Of a stretch of 64,000 bases of DNA, positions 54,158-64,000 are shown piece after piece. The position numbers and the translations under genes were made by a program. This DNA comes from Incurvaria masculella (Eukaryota > Arthropoda > Insecta > Lepidoptera > Incurvariidae): positions 22,501 to 86,500 of the forward strand of contig OX335651.1 in the NCBI GenBank assembly GCA_946894095.1, given 5' to 3'. Positions within the stretch are counted from its first letter, which is position 1. Each line of letters begins with the position of its first letter. The notes beneath the pieces were generated by a model that was not told the DNA's origin, did no database searches, and was given only the letters and a program-made list of their open reading frames with translations.

Positions 54158-54963
54158 CATATTTTCGTCAAAGTTAGCTTGCCAGGAGTCAGACCACAAA
54201 TAGTCCCTCGAAACAATCGGCAAAAATGTTTGCTATATGGCAACTCTTAGCACCGCCTGAGCTGACATAGTACTGCCCTTCTCCCACAGTACATAAACAG
54301 AAAGGGACAGGCACAATCGAAGCACCATCTAGCGTCAACCATTCGTACTAACAAACAAAACAGCTGCTCTTGGAGCCGCGGGGTGGCGCTACTAGCGCCC
54401 AATATGTCGGCTTGCTATCAGCTGTTGGTAGCACCACAGATTACATAGATATGGCGCCGAAATGTTTAATCTGTGGAACCGAGTGCCAGGCTAATAATTA
54501 TGAAAATCAAAACATTGCATTCCATTAATGGCGACGTTTGCCTCTCATTTTAAGGTCCAATAAGACTACAATAATATAAGAATAGTAACTTATGATACTT
54601 TGAATTATTATCTGATCGTGATTTTGACGGTGATCGATGGGTCGGGAGTGTTTACGATTAGCGGTTAACATCAGCGATCAACGTAATGTTTAAGTTTCGT
54701 GCAACGCAAATTTTGACTGATCTGTCTTTAATCATACGTTGACGGTGATGTTGACGTGCAGGACGGTACGTGCAACCAGGGCTGGACGTTGAAATAAAAA
54801 CCAGCGGAGTTGCTTGACAGTTCTTCACTGGGATTGCTGAACTAACTAATGATAAAACAAATCCGAGTGCTGTGTACTGTCTATGGATGATAATAAACAA
54901 TAAAAATAAACTCTATAACTACTTTTTTAAAAGTGATATGGCAACACGGTATCCGGCACAGCA

Positions 54964-55037
54964 TCAGTCATTTTCATTTTCCGGTCCGCCATATTGCTCT
55001 TTGCCGCTGTGTCGTGCGCTTCTATAGTTTGGTCGCC
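54964..55037 (+). promoter_or_regulatory. Candidate initiator and 5' UTR of cyclophilin
   Basis: TCAGT at 54964-54968 fits the arthropod initiator consensus. The 70 bp to the start codon is pyrimidine-rich (TTTTCATTTTCCGG) like a highly translated gene's leader. Inferred only from sequence. Confidence 0.4.
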
Positions 55038-55106
55038 ATGGGTCTACCGCGCGTGTTCCTCGACGTTGATGTCGCCGGTCAGCCTTCTGGGCGCATCGTA
55101 GTTGAA
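55038..55106 (+). CDS. Cyp1: Cyclophilin exon 1 (residues 1-23)
   Basis: [20 protein letters not shown] then VVE; donor GTAAGA at 55107. Encodes the first beta strands of the cyclophilin barrel. Confidence 0.94.
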
Positions 55107-58100
55107 GTAAGAGTGACTTCAATTATTTATTTACAATATTAGATATGTACGCGCCGGCGTGTGGGATTATGGCCGGCCGTGCGTCGGGCACGCCTGTTTG
55201 GGGCGTTTTTTTTGTTTGTTAACTTAGTTCTTTCTAGAACTGTGGGTATTTTGGTCTTAAATGTCAGGTCGTAGGGGACTATGACCTTCACACGTTTTCT
55301 CCGCGCCAGCTACATATTCTGGCCTGGTTTCGATTCTCGTGTTCCCTCACAGTTATTATTAAGTTGCGGATCTGTAGAATGCAATGCGATGGAGTCTGGT
55401 AGAGGACGGACATTGTTAGCAGCATACGAGTCGCACGCGCCCGTCGCCGCAACACGTGAAACTTCCGTTCAAGATAACAACCTTTGGCGCAAGACTACAT
55501 GCACTAGCTGTGCATGTAGTCTACACTCATCTGATTGAATTCTGATGCCGAATCATGTAGTTAGTCTTCTTGTTGTTTTTTGCCGTTTCACATTGAATGG
55601 AAAATATTAGGTTATGTCCTTGGCACAACCTTTTCAAGGAAGGTCAATGTCTAAGATGAATCTATATAAATACTATTTACTATTTATCAAATTGTCTAAA
55701 ATATTTTTTCTTTAGGTTATAATGGTTTTTAACCGCGAAAAGATTATACAATTTTAAAATTAGAACACGATGTTGTGATGCTGAATACAGGAATTATTTG
55801 ATTTGATTCCCGACTAGAAAAAAACACTTATGTATGAAAGCGAGACTTAGGTATGCAGAAGTGGCACAAATTTAGAATAAATGTAGTAGCAATGTGTTCC
55901 TTGAGGAAAGTTTTTGGAGTTATGTAACTGACAAAGGAGAATGCCCAAATCCAGGCCCCTTAGAAATCATTCGTGTCTTTTCTTGACACATATGTGATAA
56001 TTTATATGTATTATTTAAACATTTTTTAAACTATGTGAATCCCCATTTTTCACGGCCGGTTACTCGTTACATAATTAAAAGGAATCATTCAAAATTACTT
56101 CTTTACCTACTAACAATATGAATAAGACAAGGACAGAACATCGCATCATACTTCTGTTGTCACGAGACGTGTTTGGGTAGCCTGCTCCATGCCATTCCGT
56201 CGGGTAAGGGAGAAGAAAGGCGTAAATATGTAATGTAAAATTATCCCTAGGACCAATGTGAAGGATTGTTGCTTATGAAATATCAAAAAGACATTAAACT
56301 CTGTCCATTATTATTGCATTTGGAATGTAACATTTTGCTTTACGTTGTGCTCTGGTGTCTCTTAAAACATTCATTACTTACCTCAAAACAGTATTTTGTC
56401 AAAACCTTTAAAATAGCTATGAACTTGGTCTTCAAAATTCATAACTCGAAAAGTTATATTATTATCTAAATTATAACACTGATTTGGATGTATGGGGCAG
56501 TGGGCATTCTTTCGAAATGACTGGGTTTGAGAGCAATGCCAATGAAAAATGATGTTGTGACTAAAATAGAGAAAGGAGTGCTAAGATGGTTTGGACATAT
56601 GGAATGAATAGATGACAAATCCATTACGAAACAAATTTATAAAGCAGAAGTGAGTGGAAGTGTCATGCCCGGGCGGCCTAGAAAAACGTATCATGACCAA
56701 ATCGATTTAATTCTTCGTAAAGTTCTGGTACATAGCTCCTGTAATCGTAGAGCATGTATTAAAAGTGGTATGTCTGTAGATGAAGCGAAAGATGTGTGCT
56801 GTGATCGTACCGTATGGCGTCTATCATATCTGCCTACCCCTCTGGGAAAGCGGCGTGAAAGTATGTATGCATGATTTGTGATGCTTGAAATTATGAAACG
56901 GTTTATTAAAAATCAATACTTTCCTTTAGTTTGCCGCCTAACATTACTTCACAGAATGTATTCCCTATAAGCGTCACTATCATCTGATGTACAAATACAG
57001 TGTGCATTATTTTAAAAAAAATCTATTAAGGTGGCCCTTTCCAGCGGGACTAACTCATTAGCGGGCACGGTGCATAACCATGCTATAGCGCTCTGAAACC
57101 TTCGCGGGATTGATGTAAGTTCGTGTTTTACGTATTTGGAAAAATTCACGAGCCGTCGAAATATCGGTTTAGAGCAATGGTTCTTAACCGGTGGTCCGCA
57201 GACCACTGGTTTGCCCCTGGGAGCACCCGAAGTGGTCCGTGAAGATATTCAAAAATATTAAATACTAGCAGCCCGTCCCGGCTTTGCACGGGCATAATAT
57301 CATTTAAAAAAATATTATTTTGAATTATTTATAGATAGCCAGACTCGCTTTAATATGAAAATATATCTCCTACTGAATTAGTGTTAAAATTTAAAAATAT
57401 TTAATCTCCGACAAACTTTCGCCACTCGGCCCATATAAATATATATTTTTTTAATTTATTTATTTATTTTATGAACGAGCAGCCTAAGCTGTGTGTTCGT
57501 GACCGGGTTCACTGGTGCTTTGTTATTACGGTTACTCTAGTTTAGTGTTTTTAGGTAGTCAAGCCAAGCGGGCAGCTTGTTCCACATTTCCACTGCGCTA
57601 TTCGACAGGAAGTGCTGTCTCGGGTTTGTTGAGCTGACAGTGGGATTGAGCTATAGGCTCAAATTCAAATTATTAATATATTATAATTAAAAAAAATTAT
57701 CCAAATCAACCAAACACAAAAGAAAAAATAAATTAACATATGCACAATAAGGTGTACGAACAAAGCATGTTGCAAATAAATTAACCCTTATTTTCTTTTA
57801 AGAATTCTTCTAAGCTATAATATGATTTTAGTAAAAGCCATTCCTTTAGATTTAGTTTAATTTTTTTTACATTAACAGTTTTTTTTTAGATCTTCTGATA
57901 ATCTATTATATAACAATATAGCTGACTGGGTCGTGCTCTTTGATACTAACGTAGTGCGCATAGGCAATTTGTGCAAATTTCCCGCTATATTATGTCGCAT
58001 TTTGTACCCTGTAATATCAGAGACTACATTAAAGTAATGCGGATATTGTTTAACAAAACAGCATAATTCTAGTATGTATATAGAGGTCAATGTTAATAAT

Positions 58101-61100
58101 TGTCTCTCTTTAAAAATACTTCGACAGCTATCCAAATTTTTTATGGTGAATATTGTTCGTAAACATTGTTTTTGTAATATAAATATTGTTTGTACATCCA
58201 CAGAGTTTCCCCAGTAAATTATACCATATTTTAAATGGGAGTATACATAACCATAATATGCCATTAGACTTGTTTCTACTGATGATACCGCAGTAAGTAC
58301 TTTGAGAACATAACAAAAGGGGCTTAACTTATTTTCCAAGATTTGAATATGTGATTTCCAGTTAATGTTGTTTTCGATCATATTACCTAAAAATTTAGCA
58401 CTGGTCACTTCCTCAATGAGTGTTCCTGAATATGTAATGGTTATGTCTTGTCTAGAGCCTTGATATGTATGAAATTGTATGATATTCGTTTTTGTTAAAT
58501 TAATTTGTAGTTACTTGGTGACATTTTAGCCATTCAATAATATTTGAGAAGGCATCCTTGACTGACACTCCATGTTGTTCTGTACTAGTTTTAAATTGAG
58601 ATGTAATTATTCCAGTGGCATCGTCTGCGAAAGGAATAATTTTGTGAAGTGTACATTTCGAAATATCATTTATATATATCAGGAAAAAGAGAGGTCCTAG
58701 TACGCTGCCTTGGGGAACACCAGCTTTAATAATATTTGTTTTTGATGAGTATTCTTTTAGTAAATTTGTTTTTGTGTCATCAGCCATTAGTTGTATAGTC
58801 TGACTTCTGTTATCCAAATATGGCTCAAATAATTTGTGTGGAATACACCTCATACCTATATCTTCTAATTTTGTTAATAATATTTTATTATTATCTATAT
58901 CTATATCGTATACTATTATATAAAGAGGAAAGGTTTGATTGTTTGTTTATATGAACCGAATAGGCTCTGGAACTACTGAACGGATTTGAAAAACTATTTC
59001 ACCGTTGGAAAGCTACAGTCTATCCGAGGGACATAAGCTATGTTTTATCTTAAAAAAATTAGGGATCCTTACCAAAACTCCGATAACGTAACCCAAGGTG
59101 CAAACGCAGTCGGGTAAAAAATTACCAAGAATGTTCCTTACATCGCGTGCGCTGCGAAAACTATTCACGATAGAACAAAATGATTTACTACAATTTTATA
59201 GAACACATTATTATCTACAAAAAATGTCGCGACAGCATACATCTAACTATTATAGTTATGTCACAATAAGTGTGCATTTATTTTAAAATAAAAAATTAAA
59301 TACTGCCGCTAGAAAAGGCTCTTTATTTGTACCTAGATATTAATCCTTATCAAAATAAATAAATGATTATTTAAGACTGTTTCAATACCTTTATATTACT
59401 TTTTGAATTATTCGATTCGGACATTTCATTCTAAAGATATCATGAGTTTAAAAATAAGAAAAAACTCCGCTCGGCCAACTATGCGTTTTAGAGTTTGTAG
59501 ACGTCAAGAGGTACGGGAGGGGAATCAGTCGGCTCCCTACGCAGCAGCCGTGTGCGGAATTTAAGAAATTGTCGCTTGATGATAATTAGTTTAGTAGGTA
59601 ACTAAACGCATTCAAAAAGTTCTTTTCAGAACTAGACCCATTAATATATTAGGTTGGGGGAAAAGTTTCTTCGCATTTTTTAAGAAAATTCAAAACATTT
59701 TTTGTTATTGGTTTATTTACATTTAACTAAAGTCTGTAGGTACCATTTTGTTCGATAACTTTTTGCCATCTTGTAGGTAGGGACATGATCCCATTGCTAT
59801 AGAAATATTGGGACTTCTGATCAATATACCGCGACAAGTGGTTTTGGCAGTCCTCTCGTGATGTTAACCTGACACTGCCTAAAGAATTCTGAAGAGACCT
59901 AAACAGGTGGAAATCTGAAGGTGCAAGGTCAGGACTATACGGCGGATGCATTAACACCTCCCAGCCAAACTCTCTTAGTTTTTGCTGAGTGGCTAAAGAT
60001 GTGTGAGGTCTAGCGTTATCATGATGAAAAACCACACCCCTTCTGTTGATTAATTCCGGCCGCTTTCTCTCAACTTCTTGCTTTAATCTCATCAGTTGTT
60101 CGCAGTAGAGTTCAGAATCGATGGTCCTGCCTGGTGGTAACAGCTCATAATGAATAATGCCCTTCCAATCCCACCACACACACAGCATCACCTTGTTGCG
60201 AGTTAACCCGGGTTTCGCCACAGTCTGTGAAGCTTGACCGGCCTTTGACCACGACCTTTTTCGCACGTTCTTGTCGTACGTGATCCACTTTTCATCACCA
60301 GTTATCAGCTTCTTCAAAAATGGTTCGGTTTCATTACGTCGTAATAAAGAATCACAAATGAGTACACGGTTCATTAGGTTTCTTTCAGTGAGCTCGTGAG
60401 GTACCCAAATATCGAGCTTTTTTGTGTACCCAGTTTTTTTCAAATGCGCCAAAACTGTTTTGTGGTCAATTCCTAGTTCTTCAGCTACGTCGTAACTACT
60501 GATATGCCGATCTTGCTCCACTTTTTCAAAAATGGCATCCATTTTATCCGTAATAGGGCGACCAGAGCGACGTGCATCTTTGACATCAAAATTTCCGGAT
60601 TGAAAACGCTTAAACCAAATTTGTGCTACTGTCACAGACACTGCACTAGGTCCATAAACATCGCAATTTTTTTTCGCGGCTTGCGTTGCATTTTTACCTT
60701 TTTTGTAGTAAAATTTTAAAATGTATCGAATTTCTTCATTACATTCACTCATTTTGACAGTACGAAAAACAAATGAGAATCACACATTTTCCTAATTTGA
60801 ATTTGGAATTATGTTCTTTAAAATTTAAACTTTCAATGATACCAAAACCAGCCAGATACAAATAGTATAGCCAAAGAGATTTTATTACAAGTTCATACAT
60901 ACTATAATGCGAAAAGACTTTTTCCCCGACCTATTATGTTGTACATTTAGTTATCCTAATAAATAAGTGACTTAAATAGTTTTTATGATGTTCGATTAAA
61001 TACTGTTTGGTTGTAGGTTATAGTAGTAGTTGTAGGTAGCTAATAACAGTTAAACATGTTTGAAAAATGTTAAGGCTTATCACGCGGCAGGAAGATACAT

Positions 61101-63444
61101 TCTCCAAAGACATTCTCTAAAGCCGTAACATTTTTCAAACATGTCTAACGACCGCGGTAATCTAAAAAGTATCATAATAACAGTTAAGCTAATTATTTAG
61201 TGAAAAATAAAACAACATCAAATAGTGTTTACTCCCAAATTATTTATTTAATGGCTTTCGTTTTGTTGTTATGACCTTTTTACAATAATTAATAGTATGA
61301 AAAATACATAAAAGTAAGAAATACAAAAAAAATATATTCACAAAATTTGTTATTTTTATTTCAAATATTTCAATGTAAGTAGGGTATTTTTTTAGGAACT
61401 CTACGTAATAAGGGTTTATTTGTGTATCATTGTGTCAAAATAATATTTTTTAAATTATATTATGCCCGTGCAAAGCCGGGACGGGATGCTAGTTATATAT
61501 ACATTGGCTGGCTAGGGTAGCAAGAATTGAGGGGGGGTTGTACAAAGGACAACTCAACGTCAGACCAAGTGCAGGCAGCGACCACCCCCCAAACAACAAC
61601 AACAATATTTTATGATTGACAAAATCAAACGCTTTTATCATGTCAAGTAGAAGTCCTGTTATTGATTTTTTTTATCTATACTCTTCCAAATTTCTGAAAA
61701 GATATCATATACCGCTTTAGCCGTTGAGTGACCTCTACGAAATCCATTCTGGTTTTTATCATATATCATTTTTTAGGGTTCCGTACCCAAAGGGTGAAAA
61801 CGGAACCCTATTACTAAGCCTCCGCTGTCCGTCCGTCCGTCCGTCTGTGCGTCTGTCACAGGGCTGTATCTCATGAACCGTAATAGGTAGACAGCTGAAA
61901 TTTTCACAATCTGTGTATTTATTTTGCCGCTAGAACAACAAATAGGTAAAATAAAATAATAATAAAAATTAAAGGGGATCCCCATACAAAAAACGTGATT
62001 TTTTGGTGTTGATGGTACGGAACCCTTCGTGTGCGAGTCCGACTCGCACTTGGCCGGTTTTTTAAAAAATCAACTAGGCGAACATTTAATATATACTCAA
62101 AGATTTTACTTATTATTGAAAGAAGTGCAACTGGGCGATAGTTCGATGGATCTGTTTTTACACCTTTCTTATAGATGGGTTTTAATAGTTTTTTTTTATT
62201 TCTCTGGAAATACTCCCTTTTCCATAGATATGTTAATAAAGTAACTTAATGGTTCACATATCACAGATGAGCATGACCTCGGAGATGACTATTTGTGTTT
62301 CTAGTGAAGAGGTTCTGCCGTTCTGGACAGTCGTAATAATCATTGAAAATCTTGTATGTTTCTATGAGGTTGCCCTATTATTATTATTCAACCACACAAC
62401 CACCACTGTTGAGCGACAAAGCTTCATCACAACAAAGTTAATAATATAATATAATGTATAAACGTAAAACAAGCTAGATTTACCTTTATAAATAAACAAA
62501 AAGTAATTCTAAGAAAAAAAAGATGTATGTATTCCATAAAATTAATTTATACACATCAAGAATGCGACAAGTTTTTATTTCAATACCTTTTTATTTAAGA
62601 TTATTCGTGGGGGTTTGTCTACCTTCCTTTTTTGCAATCATTATCATCATCAGATTTGTCAACTAGGAGTAAAGAATATCTATTGCTTAGCTTTGTGGTT
62701 TCGCAAGACCGAAAAATCTCTGCCATTCGGGAGGGTTGAGTGGCATTGGCATCTTTGCTGAGGGATTCGTCTAGAGAGGGAGTAAAAGTAATGTTTTCAG
62801 TTGAGTTGAATCATGTTGGAAATAATCCTCTGTGTAAAACTTGTTGGACCATTTTATTACTCTTCAGTTTGCTATTTAGTGTGTCTACTTCTATTCATAT
62901 TTCACTCCTTGAGGTCTGTAGTTCCATGACTTCTTCGATATTGATATATGTGTGCTGTCGAAATATTCCTACTTCTTGGGCCTTGGCAGCCTAAAATTTC
63001 CTTTGGTGGCGTTCACAGTTATGACCTTCTCTTGGCGAAGGAAAATTGCGGTCTTGAGGGCCGTTCCACTATCCGCAGCCTGTGGTTCGGTGGCAGGTAG
63101 CATTGCCCCTGGAAATTTTCTACGAGAACCGAAAATGGCTACTTGCTACTTGAAAACAAATAGTTCAGTATGTGTAATGTATGTGTTGTAATTGTTTCAG
63201 CTGAGGAGCGATGTGACACCAAAAACGTGCGAGAACTTCCGCGCACTATGCACAGGCGAGAAGGGCTTCGGCTACAAGGGGTCCACCTTTCACCGCGTCA
63301 TCCCCAACTTCATGCTGCAAGGTGGCGACTTCACCAACCACAACGGCACTGGTGGCAAATCCATCTATGGTGAAAAGTTCGCTGACGAGAACTTCACTCT
63401 GCGCCACACGGGCCCCGGTGTGCTCTCCATGGCCAACGCGGGTG

Positions 63445-63476
<32 letters not shown>

Positions 63477-63629
63477 ACCGTCAAGACGTCCTGGCTCGAC
63501 GGCAAGCACGTCGTCTTCGGCAACGTCGTGGAGGGCCTCGACATTGTCAAACAGTTGGAGGCGCTGGGCTCACAGTCCGGCAAGCCATCTAAGAAGATCA
63601 CCGTTACCAACTCCGGTCAACTCTCCTAA
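55038..63629 (+). CDS. Cyp1: Cyclophilin A-type peptidyl-prolyl cis-trans isomerase, two exons
   Basis: A cytosolic peptidyl-prolyl isomerase that speeds protein folding and is the family target of cyclosporin. Exons 55038-55106 (23 codons, donor GAA|GTAAGA) and 63201-63629 (acceptor TGTTTCAG|CTGAGG, stop TAA). Joined in phase 0 they give 165 aa, exactly the length of cytosolic cyclophilin A. Visible active-site features: Arg55 in FHRVIPNF, Phe60, Met61 and Gln63 in MLQGGDF, the [11 protein letters not shown] strand, and Trp in [10 protein letters not shown]. The C-terminus is [11 protein letters not shown]. No signal peptide or extra domain. Divergent from mtnA. The 8.1-kb intron holds a LINE, Helitron, mariner and hairpin nest. 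The ATG lies in a good initiation context (GTCGCCATGG). Confidence 0.95.
55107..56464. other. Cyclophilin intron, no gene recognised
   Basis: Unassigned intron sequence. A short inverted pair near 55495 (GACTACATGCA/TGCATGTAGTC) is present. Open frames here have no family match that I recognise. Confidence 0.45.
56465..56874 (+). pseudogene. LINE reverse transcriptase tail fragment
   Basis: Reads [14 protein letters not shown], then [24 protein letters not shown]-like [11 protein letters not shown] and DEAKDVC, the C-terminal tail of a lepidopteran LINE RT. One in-frame stop. A shorter relative lies at 17350. Confidence 0.7.
57030..57115 (+). repeat. piggyBac-type MITE end fragment
   Basis: TTAAGGTGGCCC followed by ACTAACTCATTAGCGGGCAC matches the left end of the 19636 element. 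Confidence 0.6.
57265..57460 (-). mobile_element. Helitron 3'-end fragment, reverse
   Basis: On the minus strand the sequence ends with the GCCCGTGC...GACGGGC hairpin and TGCTAG at 57268-57265, as in the three other Helitrons. The 5' extent is unclear. Confidence 0.65.
57472..57660 (-). pseudogene. LINE C-terminal fragment
   Basis: The minus strand reads [20 protein letters not shown] followed by WLDYLKTLN, the extreme C-terminus of CR1/jockey-type RT ORFs. Confidence 0.65.
59649..60934 (-). mobile_element. Mariner element, 1286 bp, TA target duplication
   Basis: Terminal repeats TTAGGTTGGGGGAAAAGTTT and (reverse) ATAGGTCGGGGAAAAAGTCT, flanked by TA (59647-59648 and 60935-60936). The paralogous Helitron at about 23265-23285 has the empty site with a single TA. 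The left terminal repeat differs from the right at a few bases. Confidence 0.95.
59727..60752 (-). CDS. Mariner transposase, apparently intact (341 aa)
   Basis: Cut-and-paste transposase that binds the terminal repeats and inserts at TA. The full-length frame has an N-terminal helix-turn-helix pair (residues about 1-110, including GRPITDK and [10 protein letters not shown]) and the family linker WVPHEL (116-121). The catalytic core has Asp153 (TGDEKW), Asp245 (HHDNARPH) and Asp280 ([11 protein letters not shown]), i.e. the mariner D,D34D spacing. Length is normal (about 345 aa). No stop or frameshift, so the protein could be active; expression is unknown. It sits in a Helitron in the cyclophilin intron, antisense to that gene. 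Confidence 0.95.
   Translation of the reverse strand: MSECNEEIRYILKFYYKKGKNATQAAKKNCDVYGPSAVSVTVAQIWFKRFQSGNFDVKDARRSGRPITDKMDAIFEKVEQDRHISSYDVAEELGIDHKTVLAHLKKTGYTKKLDIWVPHELTERNLMNRVLICDSLLRRNETEPFLKKLITGDEKWITYDKNVRKRSWSKAGQASQTVAKPGLTRNKVMLCVWWDWKGIIHYELLPPGRTIDSELYCEQLMRLKQEVERKRPELINRRGVVFHHDNARPHTSLATQQKLREFGWEVLMHPPYSPDLAPSDFHLFRSLQNSLGSVRLTSREDCQNHLSRYIDQKSQYFYSNGIMSLPTRWQKVIEQNGTYRL
61054..61174 (+). mobile_element. Hairpin insertion, family H, copy within Helitron
   Basis: Same target (TAATAACAGTTAA at 61041-61053 and 61175-61187) and position as 23392-23512, so it was duplicated with the Helitron rather than inserted anew. Confidence 0.85.
61773..62062 (+). repeat. GGGTTCCGTAC / CTTGGCCGG repeat, fullest copy
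   Basis: About 290 bp from AGGGTTCCGTACCCAAAGGG through CCGTCCGTCCGTCCGTCTGT and TGTATCTCATGAACCGTAAT to GACTCGCACTTGGCCGGTTT. A family widespread in moth and butterfly genomes. It interrupts the LINE RT. Confidence 0.85.
62271..63200. other. 3' part of the cyclophilin intron, nothing recognised
   Basis: No gene or repeat family supported. The sequence leads into the T-rich acceptor TGTTTCAG at 63193-63200. Confidence 0.45.
63201..63629 (+). CDS. Cyp1: Cyclophilin exon 2 (residues 24-165)
   Basis: Begins L-R-S-D after TGTTTCAG and ends SGQLS-TAA. Carries the whole catalytic centre. Strong G/C preference at third positions against the AT-rich intron suggests a highly expressed gene. Confidence 0.96.
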
Positions 63630-64000
63630 ATTTACCTTCTCTGCTTATGTTAAATATTATATGGTGTCCTCCTTTGCTCCTTCCCATGTGAAATGATGCA
63701 TCATTCCAATTATAACTGTTAAAAACTCAACGAAGCATTTTTTAGAGGTGATAATTTTGCATTATTTTATGACATACTTCCTGCATCTGTAATCTTAATA
63801 AATAACAACAAATAATACATTTTTGTTTGTTTTTCTTTCAATGTATCCTGTGGTCAGTGATGTTAGTTGTGCATAGTCAGTGTTTAGTAAATTACTTGAG
63901 CTTGTGGTTTACGATCAGATGTAGCTTCTGTTGTCAAATAGCATTACAACAGTGCAGCACGGCTTTATGCGCCCATTTCGTCGTGCAATTTGGCAGTATT
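63630..64000. other. Cyclophilin 3' UTR and downstream sequence
   Basis: 3' UTR to about 63820, then unassigned sequence to the window edge. Confidence 0.5.
63797..63802 (+). promoter_or_regulatory. Candidate polyadenylation signal of cyclophilin
   Basis: AATAAA about 170 bp after the stop codon, the first canonical signal in the 3' UTR. Confidence 0.65.

Larger units (their letters stand above)
51279..54782. mobile_element. Inverted-arm element with a LINE endonuclease inside
   Basis: Left arm (about 51430-52165) and right arm (about 54120-54670) are inverted copies, sharing GGGACTATTTGTGGTCTGAC, GGTTGACGCTAGATGGTG and many others. Outer ends resemble each other (GCCCCGGTTGCA and TGCAACCAGGGC). 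The left arm has an extra roughly 170-bp insert near 51720-51890. Whether it is a single transposon or two opposed MITEs is unresolved. Confidence 0.55.
58905..61492 (+). mobile_element. Helitron carrying a mariner and a hairpin
   Basis: 5' part ACTATTATATAAAGAGGAAA like 8531; 3' hairpin and ATGCTAG end at 61492. It interrupts the LINE RT. Without the mariner it aligns with 22750-23866. No Rep/helicase ORF. Confidence 0.85.
57872..62270 (-). pseudogene. LINE reverse transcriptase interrupted by nested elements
   Basis: Minus-strand order: [12 protein letters not shown] start near 62210, [12 protein letters not shown] segment, [repeat 61773-62062], [18 protein letters not shown] and IKAFDFVN (61610-61770), [Helitron 58905-61492], [41 protein letters not shown], then the C-terminal region 58408-57872 with [21 protein letters not shown] stop near 58500 and frame changes mean it is inactive. 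It lies in the cyclophilin intron. Confidence 0.85.

Noticed and set aside
57012..57206. 64-aa minus-strand ORF
   Set aside because: Falls on a MITE fragment; no family features.
63246..63696. Other ORFs overlapping cyclophilin exon 2
   Set aside because: Shadow frames of a highly conserved, GC-rich exon.

Overview
The window is the left end of a chromosome from an insect, most probably a moth or butterfly. It opens on about 3.2 kb of the C-rich strand of the arthropod TTAGG telomere repeat. The two genes I can recognise have long AT-rich introns. The rest is dominated by LINEs, tRNA-derived SINEs, Helitrons, mariner/Tc1, hAT and piggyBac-type elements of kinds common in Lepidoptera. The order-level call is an inference from the telomere repeat and the repeat families; I do not name a species.

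Layout. 1-3249: telomere repeats interrupted seven times by the same 72-bp unit. 3250-5240: four blocks of simple subtelomeric satellites. 7225-50632, minus strand: one seven-exon gene for methylthioribose-1-phosphate isomerase (mtnA/MRI1, 354 aa, methionine salvage), transcribed towards the telomere. Its six introns hold most of the mobile DNA in the window. 50640-54800: a degenerate divergent ORF and a block with inverted arms around a LINE endonuclease. 55038-63629, plus strand: a two-exon cyclophilin A-type peptidyl-prolyl isomerase (165 aa) with an 8.1-kb intron full of nested transposons. The two genes are divergent, with about 4.4 kb between their start codons.

The most unusual feature is that two different mtnA exons have been amplified in tandem just downstream of the genuine exon. 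Exon 5, minus its 5' end, recurs as 7 extra copies with a 228-bp period. All copies keep the donor site, and 228 is a multiple of 3, so the reading frame stays open through the array. Exon 6 recurs as 7 extra mosaic copies with a 169-bp period; these are frameshifted and look like decoys. Alternative donor choice in the exon-5 array could in principle give proteins with 0-7 extra 76-residue units, which is untested.

A second unusual theme is short hairpin insertions flanked by 8-15 bp target duplications of variable length (23392, 37271, 41667, 47029, 61054). They look like retrotransposed stem-loop RNAs with a short 3' tail. In one family the loop is inverted between copies. The telomeric 72-bp units, an intact mariner transposase with an empty site elsewhere in the window, and a 983-bp near-perfect palindrome are further points of interest. 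I saw no rRNA, CRISPR array or complete tRNA gene.
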